This document shows, in pieces, positions 19,639 through 27,946 of a DNA stretch of 64,000 bases. Below the pieces are notes generated by a model that was not told the DNA's origin, ran no database searches, and worked only from the letters and a program-made list of their open reading frames with translations. Source of the stretch: Candidatus Sodalis pierantonius str. SOPE (GTDB lineage Bacteria; Pseudomonadota; Gammaproteobacteria; Enterobacterales; Enterobacteriaceae); assembly GCF_000517405.1 (NCBI RefSeq), contig NZ_CP006568.1, positions 186,001-250,000 on the forward strand, in the 5' to 3' direction. A program made the position numbers and the translations under genes. Positions within the stretch are counted from its first letter, which is position 1; every line of letters begins with the position of its first letter.

Positions 19639-19790
19639 TGTGGGGTGGCAATCATTTCTGGACTCTCAAGGGGAATGATGGATTAGCCGGAAGCCCTTTA
19701 CTGACGCGGCTTACAGTGATTTTAAGAATTCTGGACTCGTCGCAAAAAAATGAGCAGAAAATGAGTTTTTTGCACTATATTCTGGACTGG
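19639..19790. promoter_or_regulatory. Mu-like left terminus with three TTCTGGACT repeats
   Basis: TTCTGGACT occurs in direct orientation at 19656-19664, 19729-19737 and 19780-19788. The same motif clusters at the three right ends (2433-2532, 11695-11794, 27189-27288). The unequal spacing at the left and tight clustering at the right follow the L1-L3/R1-R3 pattern of Mu. They are proposed as transposase binding sites. Confidence 0.65.
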
Positions 19791-19883
19791 ATTGGTCGTG
19801 GTTTGAGTAAGTTTTAAAGCCGTTTAAACAATTTTTGATTAACGATTTCGTTGCTAAATATAAACAGAGAATTTATAGTTTTG

Positions 19884-20435
19884 TTAAACGACCCTTTTGC
19901 GCTCGCTTGCTAGGCTATCTTCTGATGCTACTTCACCCTCCTCACTAGCCCCCTTTTTGATTTGGTCATAAAGCTGCATAAGACGCTCTTTTTCTTCCTG
20001 AGAGAGTAGAAGTAGGGCGTTATCTACGGAGTCAATACGTGATGATGAAAGCAATATTCCTTTGGCTCTTTCTTTATGGATAAGACGGATTAGTGATTCT
20101 ATATCCTGACGATCAAGAGACTCATAAATCATTAGCCATGTATGTTTTAAGTTGTCATGCTCTTGTGTTTTTGGACTACTTTTAGCTCTACGCTCTTTAT
20201 TTAGCCCTAACGCGAGCCACTCAAGACTAACATTCTCAGCTTCAGCTAACGACAAAACTACCTTTAACGCTGGCTCAGTGCCTTTATGTAAGTAGTTATT
20301 TATTGTTGATGCAGGTAGCCCCCAAGCCTTAGCTGCTGAACGAATACTTCTTCCGCCAATAAGCATTTCAAGACGCTCCCTGAAGCTTTCTTTTCCCTCC
20401 CAGCCAAAAGCAAATTTATTTTCTTTTGTACCCAT
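19884..20435 (-). CDS. Mu-like phage repressor (c-type), helix-turn-helix protein
   Basis: The 183-residue protein reads leftward at the place where Mu has its repressor gene c. The N-terminal part, SFRERLEMLIGGRSIRSAAKAWGLPASTINNYL, is a clear helix-turn-helix with a phage-repressor layout, followed by VSLEWLALGLNKERR. The C-terminal half is highly charged and helical (LSQEEKERLMQLYDQIKKG) and may serve multimerisation or ClpXP-type control. The AT-richer composition differs from neighbouring chromosome genes. The intact frame suggests it still silences the early promoter. No peptidase Ser/Lys motif is evident, so an SOS-cleaved repressor is not indicated. Confidence 0.82.
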   Translation of the reverse strand: MGTKENKFAFGWEGKESFRERLEMLIGGRSIRSAAKAWGLPASTINNYLHKGTEPALKVVLSLAEAENVSLEWLALGLNKERRAKSSPKTQEHDNLKHTWLMIYESLDRQDIESLIRLIHKERAKGILLSSSRIDSVDNALLLLSQEEKERLMQLYDQIKKGASEEGEVASEDSLASERKRVV

Positions 20436-20529
20436 TTTTCTATTCCATGTAACATTTTGAATTATAAAGGAAAAACAAGAGCGCGCTAAAAAAAGAAAAG
20501 AAAGAGCTATTTTTGCTTTACTTGGGTTA

Positions 20530-20600
20530 TTTTTAGGGCAATACTTGTCGATAGAAGTAAGCCTTATGACTTACCCGCATGGTTAACTTTTTAGGGTAAT
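20530..20600. promoter_or_regulatory. repressor-ner intergenic operator candidates
   Basis: TTTTTAGGGCAAT (20530-20542) and TTTTTAGGGTAAT (20588-20600) are near-identical direct repeats in the gap between the divergent repressor and ner genes; the second overlaps the ner leader. This is where repressor and Ner act in Mu. Operator function is inferred from position and repetition. Confidence 0.5.
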
Positions 20601-20603
20601 CGA

Positions 20604-20840
20604 ATGATAGATAGAAATGAAGTGAATCATTGTGACTGGCACCGAATTGATATCGTGGCCTCCCTGCACAAGAAGGGGATCACCATGCAAGATCTTTCCC
20701 GCGGCTCGGGGCTGGCGTCCAGCACGTTAAAAAACGCGCTGTATCGTCCCTATCCCAAAGGTGAACGCATTATCGCTAATGCACTCAATGTGGATCTGGC
20801 CAGCATTTGGCCAAGTCGTTATATGGTCAAGGTGTCGTAA
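20604..20840 (+). CDS. ner: Ner-like early negative regulator of Mu-type phage
   Basis: The 78-residue protein closely matches Mu Ner in size and sequence pattern. CDWHRIDIVASLHKKGIT parallels the Mu DWHRADVIAGL segment, followed by MQDLSRGSGLASSTLKNAL and the conserved YPKGERIIANALNVD then IWPSRY. Ner is a small helix-turn-helix DNA-binding protein that turns down early and repressor transcription during lytic growth. It lies between the repressor and the A gene with 2 bases to the next start, so it is the first gene of the early operon. No lesion. Confidence 0.9.
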   Translation: MIDRNEVNHCDWHRIDIVASLHKKGITMQDLSRGSGLASSTLKNALYRPYPKGERIIANALNVDLASIWPSRYMVKVS

Positions 20841-20842
20841 TT

Positions 20843-22885
20843 ATGTTTGTTACGGTGAGTGAGTTAGTCGGTTTACCCGGATTACCTGGCACCTTGCAGG
20901 GACTTCGCTGGTCATTGAATAAGCGGACTGCAAATTCACCCGATTTAGTCCGTAAGCGTTCGGGTACCAAGGCTTTCGAGTACCACATAGATTGTTTGCC
21001 AGAACAAACACGCGAGATCATCAAACAGCGGCACTATAAATCTTTGATTGCGCAAGCCCCGGCCCAGCCGGCTGATGAGTCGGTCAAGCGCAGCACCGCC
21101 ATCAAGTCGCGTGATGAGCTGGCGATCATGCGCCAATGTCCCGCTCTGCTCGAGCGCAAGGTGCAGGCCCTGAACGATCACCAAAAGCAGATTGCCGATG
21201 CGCGCATGATACTGGCACAGGAAGTGATTCGGTTACAGCAGGCTGGCATGACCCGCATTGCGGCGGTGACCTTTATCGTCGATGAGTCAAAGGCCGGCAC
21301 ATTGCCCGAGGCCCTGCAGCGCGCCGCCACGCTGGCTAACGCCAAAAAGGGCCGCACCCGGCAAGGGGTGGGCAAAAGCAGTCTGCAGGAAAGGGTGAGT
21401 CTCTATCTTAGCGCCGAGCGGCCCCAGGAGCGTCTGGCGATACTGGCTCCCGGTCAGCCGAAGAAGCAGCGTCCCGAGGACATGACGTGGTTCTACGCCC
21501 TGTTCTGGCCGCATTATGCCCGACCCTGTGGCCCCACAGTGCTGGAAGCCTACCGCGCGTTTCAGGCGGACTGGCAGGGCAAATACCATGACCAGCCCGC
21601 CATGCTGGCGGCCCTGCCGACCTACGACAAGGTCAATCGCATGGTCAAGAGGGTGGCACCTCACCGACGGGTCAAGGGCCGGGTCACCGGTTCGGCGCTC
21701 AAGGCGTATCAGGTGTACCAGCAGCGGGATTGGGCACAGATGCCGGTGAACGGCTGCTGGATAGCCGACGGCAAGTCGCTGAACATGAAAGTGGCGCATC
21801 CGATACACGGGCGGCCCTTTACCCCGGAGCTGACGTTGGTGCTCGACGGACGTACCCGGTATCTGGTGGGCTGGAGCCTGTCACTGGCGGAAAACGCCAT
21901 CGCGGTAGCGGATGCATGGCGTTATGCCATCCAGCACCACGGCAAGCCATTGTTTGCCTACTCCGATAACGGCGGTGGTGAGACCAACAAGATGCTGGAT
22001 GCGGATATCACCGGGATTTTTCCCCGGCTGGGCATAGAGCATATTACCGGTATCCCCGGTAATCCGCAGGCGCGGGGGATTATTGAGCGGCTTAACGGGG
22101 TTCTCCCACGCCGGCTGGCTCTGCGCTTTCAGACCTATAACGGGCTAAGCGCTGACCCCAACGGGACGCGGGTGCAGGGGCAAAAGCTGCTGAGTCTGTC
22201 GAATGCCTTGCGCCAGGGTAAAGAGCTGAACCCTGTCCAGCAGAAAACGCTGGCGATATTGCCCAGCTGGCGGCAGCTGATAGACGCCATCGAGGAAGAG
22301 GTGCAGCGCTATAACCACAGCCACGAGCACAGCGCGCTGCCGAAGGTTAACGGCAAGTCGATGACGCCGGCTGCTTACCGCAAGGCCCTGCTGACCGAGG
22401 AAGGAGACAACATTGAATACCTGACGCCGGGCGAATTGCGCGAGATGTTTATGCCGGAAGAGAAACGCGTGGCCTAGCGCGGTTGGGTTGAACTGTTGAA
22501 TAACCAGTATTTTGCCCGGGAGCTGATTGAGGTAGACCGCCAGACGGTGCGGGTGGCCTACGATATCCATAATCCTAATGAAGTGATTATTCGCCAGTTG
22601 AACGGCGCCTATCTCTGCACTGCGCTCTGGAATGGCAATACCGCCTCGCCGGTGCCGGTCTCCAGAGTGGAAAAAGCGCTGGAAGCGCGCGCCAAGCGTC
22701 GCATTAAGCTGGCTGAAAGCAAGATTCAGGATGCGAAAGACGAATTACGCCCGGTGATTGACGCGCCCAGGGAAAGCGATTACAGCCTGCTGGTACCCAA
22801 GGCAGCGGAACCCGAAAAAGAGAAGGTGTATTTATTTGAATCTGAATATGAGCACGATATCAAGCAGGTCGGTAATAACCGCTAA
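20843..22885 (+). pseudogene. MuA-like DDE transposase with internal amber codon
   Basis: Start at ATG 20843 (MFVTVSELVGLPGLPGTLQG), the Mu end-binding N-terminal domain, as family alignment favours. The catalytic domain has all three acidic residues: NGCWIADGKSLNM, LFAYSDNGGGETN and ARGIIERLNGVLPRR. After 544 residues an in-frame TAG (22475-22477) interrupts the gene following EEKRVA. The same frame then continues through NNQYFARELIEVDRQTVRVAY (the beta-barrel segment) and a basic helix rich in Ala and Lys to 22885. Total length would be about 680 codons, near the 663 residues of MuA. The truncated product keeps DNA binding and catalysis but lacks domain III, which in Mu contacts MuB and ClpX. 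Upstream in-frame ATG 20807 overlaps ner and is less likely. Confidence 0.88.
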
Positions 22886-22896
22886 GGATATATTGT

Positions 22897-23826
22897 ATGA
22901 CAACGCGAGAACGTATTTTCCAGCTGATGGAGCGGTCAGGTTACACCCAGCGCAAGGTGGCCGATAAAACCGGATTAAGCGGCGCGACCATTTCACAATA
23001 TTTAAAGGGGGTCTACAACGGCAATATTGATAACGTCGAGGGCACACTGCGGGATTTTCTTGACCGCGAGACAGAGCGCGCCCACCGGCGGGACATCAAG
23101 GTGCATTTTGTGCCGACCCATCTGGCCCGGGTGGCGCTGGACCTGATTGGTGCCACGCACGACTTCGGCGATATCGGCGTGATATACGGCCCGGCTGGCA
23201 TGGGAAAAAGCATGGTGCTGAAGGAGTATGTGCGCGCCAACAGCGCCAATAAAGGCGTCATCCTGATTGAAGCCGACCCCGGCTATACCACCAAGGTGTT
23301 ATTGCAGGCGCTGTGCGCCCGGCTGGGTCTGCGCAAAACCGGCAATATTCATGAGCTGGTCGAGGAATGTGTGCAGGGGTTGCGCGACAAAAACTGGCTG
23401 GTCCTGGTTGATGAGGCCGAGCTGCTGCCCTACCGGGCGCTTGAGGTCCTGCGCCGCATTCACGACCGTTCCGGGGTGGCCATTGTCCTAGCGGGGATGC
23501 CGCGCCTGCTGCTCAATTTGAAAGGCTCACGAGGGGAATACGCCCAGCTCTATAGCCGGGTGGGCATGGCGTTAGACCTGGAATCTCGTAAGAAAGACAG
23601 TGAAGCCGAGGATTTCAGCGCCATTCTGGGCAGCCTGCTCTCGAACGGTGAGGCCACGGGCGAGCCGCTTGCGCCAGAGATTGCCGCCGCCTTTCGCAAG
23701 CATTCACGGGGCAATTATCGCCGCTTGTTTAAACTGGCGCGCGGGGTGGCCCGGACAAGCGCTATCGGCAATCAGGGGATGTCCGTGACATTAATCGACC
23801 GCTATGCGGAAATGCTAATTCATTGA
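22897..23826 (+). CDS. MuB-like AAA+ target-selection ATPase
   Basis: The 309-residue protein has an N-terminal helix-turn-helix (GYTQRKVADKTGLSGATISQ) and an ATPase core with Walker A GPAGMGKS and Walker B LVLVDEAELL, followed by sensor-like VLAGMPRLL. In Mu, MuB coats target DNA, brings it to the transpososome and gives target immunity. The gene lies 11 bases after the A gene end, in the same operon. All motifs are intact, so this protein could still be made even though A is interrupted. Confidence 0.9.
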   Translation: MTTRERIFQLMERSGYTQRKVADKTGLSGATISQYLKGVYNGNIDNVEGTLRDFLDRETERAHRRDIKVHFVPTHLARVALDLIGATHDFGDIGVIYGPAGMGKSMVLKEYVRANSANKGVILIEADPGYTTKVLLQALCARLGLRKTGNIHELVEECVQGLRDKNWLVLVDEAELLPYRALEVLRRIHDRSGVAIVLAGMPRLLLNLKGSRGEYAQLYSRVGMALDLESRKKDSEAEDFSAILGSLLSNGEATGEPLAPEIAAAFRKHSRGNYRRLFKLARGVARTSAIGNQGMSVTLIDRYAEMLIH

Positions 23827-23837
23827 AGGAGGAAAGT

Positions 23838-24128
23838 ATGTCAGTCCATCATAAAGCGGCATCGACCAACACTCATCTTATCGCCGCGATGACGCAGGCA
23901 GGAGCCGTTATTCATTATTTGACGATAAGAGGCGTGAGCGTAAAAAGCGTGATATTGCATAATTGCAAATCCGTTATCCGTATTGAACACCATCCGCTCT
24001 GTGAGCAGTTATTAAAACAGGGGCAGGCGGATTATATCACCGTGGGCAAAAACGCACAGGGTGGTTTTAAGCAAGGGGCATTCATGAAAGGTGGGTGCAA
24101 GGTGATTTGGTCAACGTCATTACATTGA
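23838..24128 (+). CDS. hypothetical early phage protein
   Basis: A 96-residue frame with a good ribosome site (GGAGGAAAG) before ATG 23838, starting 11 bases after the B gene. No domain is recognised. It has mixed alpha/beta character, with AVIHYLTIRGVSVKSVIL and a glycine-rich end. The position among Mu-like semi-essential early genes suggests an accessory role in phage replication; nothing more can be said. Confidence 0.6.
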   Translation: MSVHHKAASTNTHLIAAMTQAGAVIHYLTIRGVSVKSVILHNCKSVIRIEHHPLCEQLLKQGQADYITVGKNAQGGFKQGAFMKGGCKVIWSTSLH

Positions 24129-24135
24129 GGCTATC

Positions 24136-24327
24136 ATGCCAATTAAAATAACAGTGACTCTTCTAGATGATGAAAAAGGCACTCATGCGAATATCCGTGC
24201 TAAACAAAAAAAGGTTACACCACATGAAGATAAATGTGCACGCCTATTACTTAAACTGATAGAAATGTATTTCTCTGAAATTGGTGAAAACGAAAACAGG
24301 ATTAAAGGAGTTCCCCATGTCCACTAA
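24136..24327 (+). CDS. hypothetical small phage protein
   Basis: A 63-residue, lysine- and glutamate-rich frame seven bases after the previous gene and overlapping the DUF3164 start by 11 bases. No domain is recognised. AT-richer than its neighbours. The ribosome site is poor (GAGGCTATC), and the gene call rests on position and frame continuity. Confidence 0.45.
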   Translation: MPIKITVTLLDDEKGTHANIRAKQKKVTPHEDKCARLLLKLIEMYFSEIGENENRIKGVPHVH

Positions 24328-24544
24328 CTCACATGACAATACCGTGCCCGCCGGCTACTGGCAGGACGCCAAAAGGGTATTGATACCCGACGCCATGGTA
24401 AAACCCATTGATAAGGAGCGTGACGCGTTGGTTAAAGATATTGTGGGGCGCGCCCGGCCGCTGTATGAGGCATTAAGAGACTTTAAACACCGCGCGTTTG
24501 TCGATATCCAGGCATTGATTGACCTGTCGATTGAGCAGTACGGG
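24317..24544 (+). pseudogene. DUF3164 phage protein, 3' end cut by IS903-like element
   Basis: DUF3164 proteins occur in early regions of Mu-like phages. Here 76 codons from ATG 24317 (ribosome site AAAGGAG) show the family pattern GYWQDAKRVLIPDAMVKPID, DALVKDIVGRARPLYEALRD and ALIDLSIEQYG. The IS begins at 24545, directly after QYG. The intact protein is near 200 residues, so more than half is lost along with the rest of the phage middle. Confidence 0.8.
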
Positions 24545-25599
24545 GGCTTTGTTGAATAAATCGAACTTTTAGGTGACTGGCGGCTCTGATCACTACATTC
24601 GTTTCAACATCAGGTCCCCATGGCAAAGCAAAAGTTTAAAATCACCAACTGGCCCGCATACAACAATGCGCTCAGGCAGCGGGGGGACATGACAGTATGG
24701 CTTGATGAGTCAGCCATTGCTGCATGGACTGAGAGTACACCCCCTGAACATCGTGGCCGGCCGCTTCACTACACCGATATGGCCATTACCACGGTTCTGA
24801 TGATAAAGCGCGTGTTTAACCTTTCGCTCCGGGCGTTACAGGGTTTCGTTGACGCGATTTTTAAACTGATGGGGCTGTCGCTGCGCTGCCCAGATTACTC
24901 TCTGGTCAGCCGGCGAGCAAAAACCGTCGACATCAGCATAAAAACGCCAACCCGCGGCGAAATCTCACACCTGGTCATCGATGGCACCGGCCTGAAAATC
25001 TTCGGCGAAGGCGAATGGAAAGTCAGGCAGCATGGGGCTGAGAGGCGCAGAGTATGGCGCAAGCTTCATCTGGCAGTAGATAGCGCGACACATGAAATTA
25101 TCTGTGCCGATTTATCGCTAAGCGGTACGACAGATGCGCAGGCGCTGCCCGGGCTGATTAACCAAACCCACCGGAAAATCAGGGAAGCGTCGGCTGACAG
25201 TGCTTACGATACGCGTTACTGTCATGATGCTCTGCTGAGGAAAAAAATAAAGCCGCTTATCCCACCGCGAAGTGGTGCGCAATATTGGCCAGCTCGATAC
25301 TATGAGCGTAACCATGCGGTGGCAAATCAGCATCTGAGCGGCAATAACGATACCTGGAAAAAGAAAGTAGGTTATCACCGGCGTTCACTGGCTGAAACGG
25401 CCATGTTCCGGTTTAAAACACTTCTGGGTGGTCATCTGAGTCTGCATGACTATGACGCGCAGGTAGGTGAGGCAATGGCAATGGTTAAAGCACTTAACCG
25501 GATCACACTGTTAGGAATGCCAAACAGCGTCCGCATCATGTAACAATCGCCCTGATAGGGAGGAAGTCGTCACAAATTTCGGATTTATTCAACAAAGCG
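24545..25599 (+). mobile_element. IS903-like (IS5 family) element, copy C, full length
   Basis: Same 1,055-bp element as copy B. The left flank is CAGTACGGG (DUF3164) and the right flank is ATCCACACC (acyltransferase); they do not match, so this copy bridges two formerly separate phage positions. It is the product of IS-IS recombination that deleted the phage body or joined two prophages. Confidence 0.93.
24620..25543 (+). CDS. IS903-like transposase, intact
   Basis: A full 307-residue transposase, with the IS5-family signature in YHRRSLAETAMFRFK and catalytic aspartates in VIDGTGLKIFG and ADSAYDT. Relative to copy B it has a handful of substitutions (DMTVW for DLTVW, MGLSLRCPD, RYYERN for RYHERN) and a few silent changes near its end. 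No frame break is seen, so it is potentially active. Confidence 0.95.
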   Translation: MAKQKFKITNWPAYNNALRQRGDMTVWLDESAIAAWTESTPPEHRGRPLHYTDMAITTVLMIKRVFNLSLRALQGFVDAIFKLMGLSLRCPDYSLVSRRAKTVDISIKTPTRGEISHLVIDGTGLKIFGEGEWKVRQHGAERRRVWRKLHLAVDSATHEIICADLSLSGTTDAQALPGLINQTHRKIREASADSAYDTRYCHDALLRKKIKPLIPPRSGAQYWPARYYERNHAVANQHLSGNNDTWKKKVGYHRRSLAETAMFRFKTLLGGHLSLHDYDAQVGEAMAMVKALNRITLLGMPNSVRIM

Positions 25600-25707
25600 A
25601 TCCACACCGATAAAACCTGATGGAAAAACCGTCAATCCACCATAAAAAGCCAGCACAAAAATGATGGCTATTGCCCTTAGACCATCGATATCATAGAGGT
25701 ATTTCAT
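25600..25707 (-). pseudogene. acyltransferase family 3 (OafA-like), 5' fragment, copy C
   Basis: Thirty-six codons (MKYLYDIDGLRAIAIIFVLA to GFIGVD), cut by the IS903-like element at the same base as in copy A. The sequence matches copy B more closely than copy A does. The lost remainder would encode most membrane helices of an O-antigen or exopolysaccharide acyltransferase. Confidence 0.75.
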
Positions 25708-26030
25708 AAAAACCTATATTTTTCAATTAATTATAATAAAAAACAGTTCATTGCAGCTCATCTGCAGCCTTACCCTAACGTATTTTGCATCATTGTTAAA
25801 TACACTCGTTTATGGGAACTCCCAGCTTAATATTTATGCCGACAGATTAATCAATGCTGGATTACCTCTTTAGCCATTACAGGTTAACATTTTGATTTTA
25901 AATTAAAATATTTCTCTTCCCGTGTTATTATTTATAGCCACTACCCCTCAGTCAGTATCTACGAGTTACAACTAATAATTATCTTGACGATTAATTACTG
26001 ATTATTGATCGGTAAAAATTATAGTAACGC
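25708..26030. other. AT-rich divergent intergenic region of prophage right end (copy C)
   Basis: No gene seen. Counterpart of 952-1273, with one extra A in an A-run (25738-25743). The conserved GATC site precedes the methylase start. Confidence 0.5.
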
Positions 26031-27180
26031 ATGAGGATTGCATTAATGAGTACGCCAATCGTACCTTGGGTGGGAGGAAAGCGGCGGCTGGCTAAACGTC
26101 TTCTATCGTACTCTCCTGAGCACAAATGCTACGTTGAACCATTCTGTGGGGGAGCGGCGCTGTTTTTCAGCAAGGAACCATCCACAGTCGAAGTGCTGAA
26201 CGATATCAATGGCGATTTGATAAACCTCTATCGGGTGGTTAAGTGTCACCACCAGTTTAAATCTGATCAATTCTGCTAATTAAATCACTATTCTTTTAAG
26301 AGGAAGCTAACAAAAATAATCTTGGATATTTGAAAACTATAAGACAGTTCGACAAGTGGTCATAATCGCATCCATATGCGCGATCTCTACATCGAAAAAA
26401 ACGCCAAGCAGGGCGCTGACGCGGTTTCCGGGGCTATGCCAGTCACAAGTTCGCTTCGCTCACGTATCGGTGCGCAGAAGCTTCAGAGCGCGTTTATAAG
26501 TACTTTTCGCGCCTCGCATGCCTTCGGCATAATGGCGTATTAATAACCACTGATTTTAACAAAAAAGCCTATTTTACTTAGCAGGGTGGATCACTTTTCA
26601 ATTGGTAATGACAGTTAAGTACCATTTGGAGAAATTTATACGTCAGTTTAAGTGGGCTTTAAGCAGTAGGCAGCTGTTTGATTGGCTAAAAGAAACACCA
26701 CCACAAACGCTGACCGATATACAGCGAGCCGCCCAGTTTTACTATCTTCAACAACTCACATTTGGTGGCAAAGTGAGCGGGCAGAACTTTGGTACTTCCG
26801 CTGTGCGATCACAGTCATTGAACCTTCTAAGAATCGAAGAGCAGCTATAACAGGCTCATCTGCGTTTATCTCAGGCAACCATAGAGCATCTTGGTTGGCA
26901 GGCTTGTATTGAAAAATATGATAGGCCACATACATTGTTCTACCTTGATCCACCTTACTGGAAGACTCAAGGCTATGGCGTGGCGTTTGGCCTAGAGCAA
27001 TACAGCATCATTGATAGCCTGGCTCATTCGATAACAGGAAGAATGGTTATTTCAGTTAATGATATCCCAGAAATGAGGAGCATCTTCAAAAACCTTCATA
27101 TCGACGTTGTTGACCTAAAATACTCATTAGGCAACAACCCTCATAGCAGACGCGAGTTGATCATTCGCAATTTCGCCTGA
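26031..27180 (+). pseudogene. phage D12-class adenine-N6 DNA methylase, broken (copy C)
   Basis: The least damaged of the three copies. It lacks the extra T of copy A and the base loss of copy B, but still carries the 370-bp insert (26244-26613) and the shared TAA after EEQL near 26848. Motifs are PWVGGKRRLAK and FYLDPPYWKTQGYG. Small differences (LLSYSPEHK, EKFIRQF) mark independent drift since duplication. It lies where Mu has the mom modification gene, so an anti-restriction role for the ancestral gene is plausible (inference). Confidence 0.85.
26244..26613. mobile_element. 370-bp MITE-like insertion in phage methylase (copy C)
   Basis: Same site and length as the inserts at 1488-1857 and 12369-12738, flanked by GTTAAG at 26238-26243 and 26614-26619. 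The inner part includes the pair GCGCGCCTCGCATGCC/GGCATAATGG with local hairpin potential, and no gene. Confidence 0.82.
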
Positions 27181-27188
27181 TTTCCTTT

Positions 27189-27288
27189 TTGCAAACAATT
27201 CTGGACTGTCCAAAATGGCCACTTTTTAGTGGTTTAAAGGAGTCCAGAATTGCTTGCAAATTAGTCCAAAATATTTTGCATCGCTACA
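27189..27288. promoter_or_regulatory. Mu-like right terminus with transposase-site-like repeats (copy C)
   Basis: Same array as at 2433-2532, with no difference seen to the terminal CA at 27288. It is the only right end still linked to a left end and to A and B genes. Confidence 0.65.
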
Positions 27289-27596
27289 GGACCTATCTAA
27301 AACAGCTTAAGCAGTTAGAAAAAATAGAGTTACTGATCTTGGACGACGTGGGCCTAGAATCAATAAGTCCGATGCAGGCAACGATGCTATTGGAGGTGAT
27401 GGAAGATCGCTACGATAAAAGCAGCAGCATCCTGATCAGTCAACTGCCGGTGAAAAAATGGTATGGACTGATAGAAAACCCCACGACAGCTGACGCGTTA
27501 CTCGATCGGTTAGTACACCCCAGCTATAGACTGGAACTTAAAGGCGAATCACTACGCAAAGAGCAAGGAGTAACCAGCACAGGAAAAATAGACTAA
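27289..27596 (+). pseudogene. istB: istB 3' fragment
   Basis: The last 101 codons of the IstB helper ATPase (TYLKQLKQLEKIELLILDDV to the natural stop), including the Walker-B-like LLILDDVGLE and the sensor segment SSSILISQLPVKKWYG. The N-terminal half with Walker A is missing. It reads LDDVG where the full copy at 45188 reads LDNVG, so this fragment keeps the canonical Walker B aspartates that the full copy has lost. Confidence 0.88.
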
Positions 27597-27716
27597 ACCC
27601 GAGTCAGAAGATGAGCGAACACGTGATCGAATATCACGGGAATGGGTGATCGGAAAATATCGGAATAACTGATCGGATGTCGCCGGAACAGCTGATCGGA
27701 TACGTCGGAATCTGCA
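27289..27716. mobile_element. IS21-like element, istB-side fragment
   Basis: 428 bp equivalent to 45068-45495 of the full element, ending at the terminal TCGGAATCTGCA. The other end was lost at the prophage insertion point. It is therefore a remnant of an IS21-like copy that had landed downstream of tuf before the Mu-like phage inserted into it. Confidence 0.88.
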
Positions 27717-27946
27717 GCGAGACTATCAGATACGCTAATGTGGATGTGAAGCAACGGACAATGCTCCGGACCACCGTGCCCGAACAGCCACGATGGCGCC
27801 GCAACGCGGTGGAACACCCAACGCGTGCCGCGGACCCGAGTGCGACAGCAACGGCCGCCCAGATGACGCAACCATAAAAAAGGGCGCCCGAGGCGCCCTT
27901 TCATGCTGCCGGCTTAACGCCGGCATTGGCTGTAAGACGTAGTGTC
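27717..27946. other. spacer between IS21 fragment and tuf
   Basis: No gene seen; only the tuf terminator and a weaker hairpin (GCCGGC...GCCGGC near 27907-27922). The first 150 bases resemble nothing recognised. Confidence 0.5.
27876..27901 (-). terminator. tuf rho-independent terminator
   Basis: On the minus strand the stem arms GGGCGCC and GGCGCCC enclose a 3-4 base loop and are followed by a T-run (27876-27880). It sits 45 bases after the tuf stop and closes the str operon. Confidence 0.85.

Larger units (their letters stand above)
19639..24544. mobile_element. Mu-like transposable prophage, left end and early region
   Basis: Begins with TGT directly after an interrupted uxaC codon. It carries, in Mu order, a leftward repressor, ner, transposase A, ATPase B and small early genes up to a DUF3164 gene that is cut by the IS903-like copy at 24545. 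The middle (lysis, Mor, head and tail genes) is missing. On the other side of the IS the right end follows (25600-27288). The left flank AGATG and the right flank GGACC differ, so the two ends do not share the 5-bp duplication that Mu-type insertion makes. They probably come from two insertions joined through IS recombination. Confidence 0.85.
25600..27288. mobile_element. Mu-like prophage right end, copy C
   Basis: A 1,689-bp block colinear with copy A, with the same IS903 junction in the acyltransferase gene. It ends at 27288 (CGCTACA) inside an istB gene of an IS21-like element. With 19639-24544 it forms the two remaining ends of a prophage; the ends share TTCTGGACT motifs but not flanking duplications. 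Confidence 0.85.
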
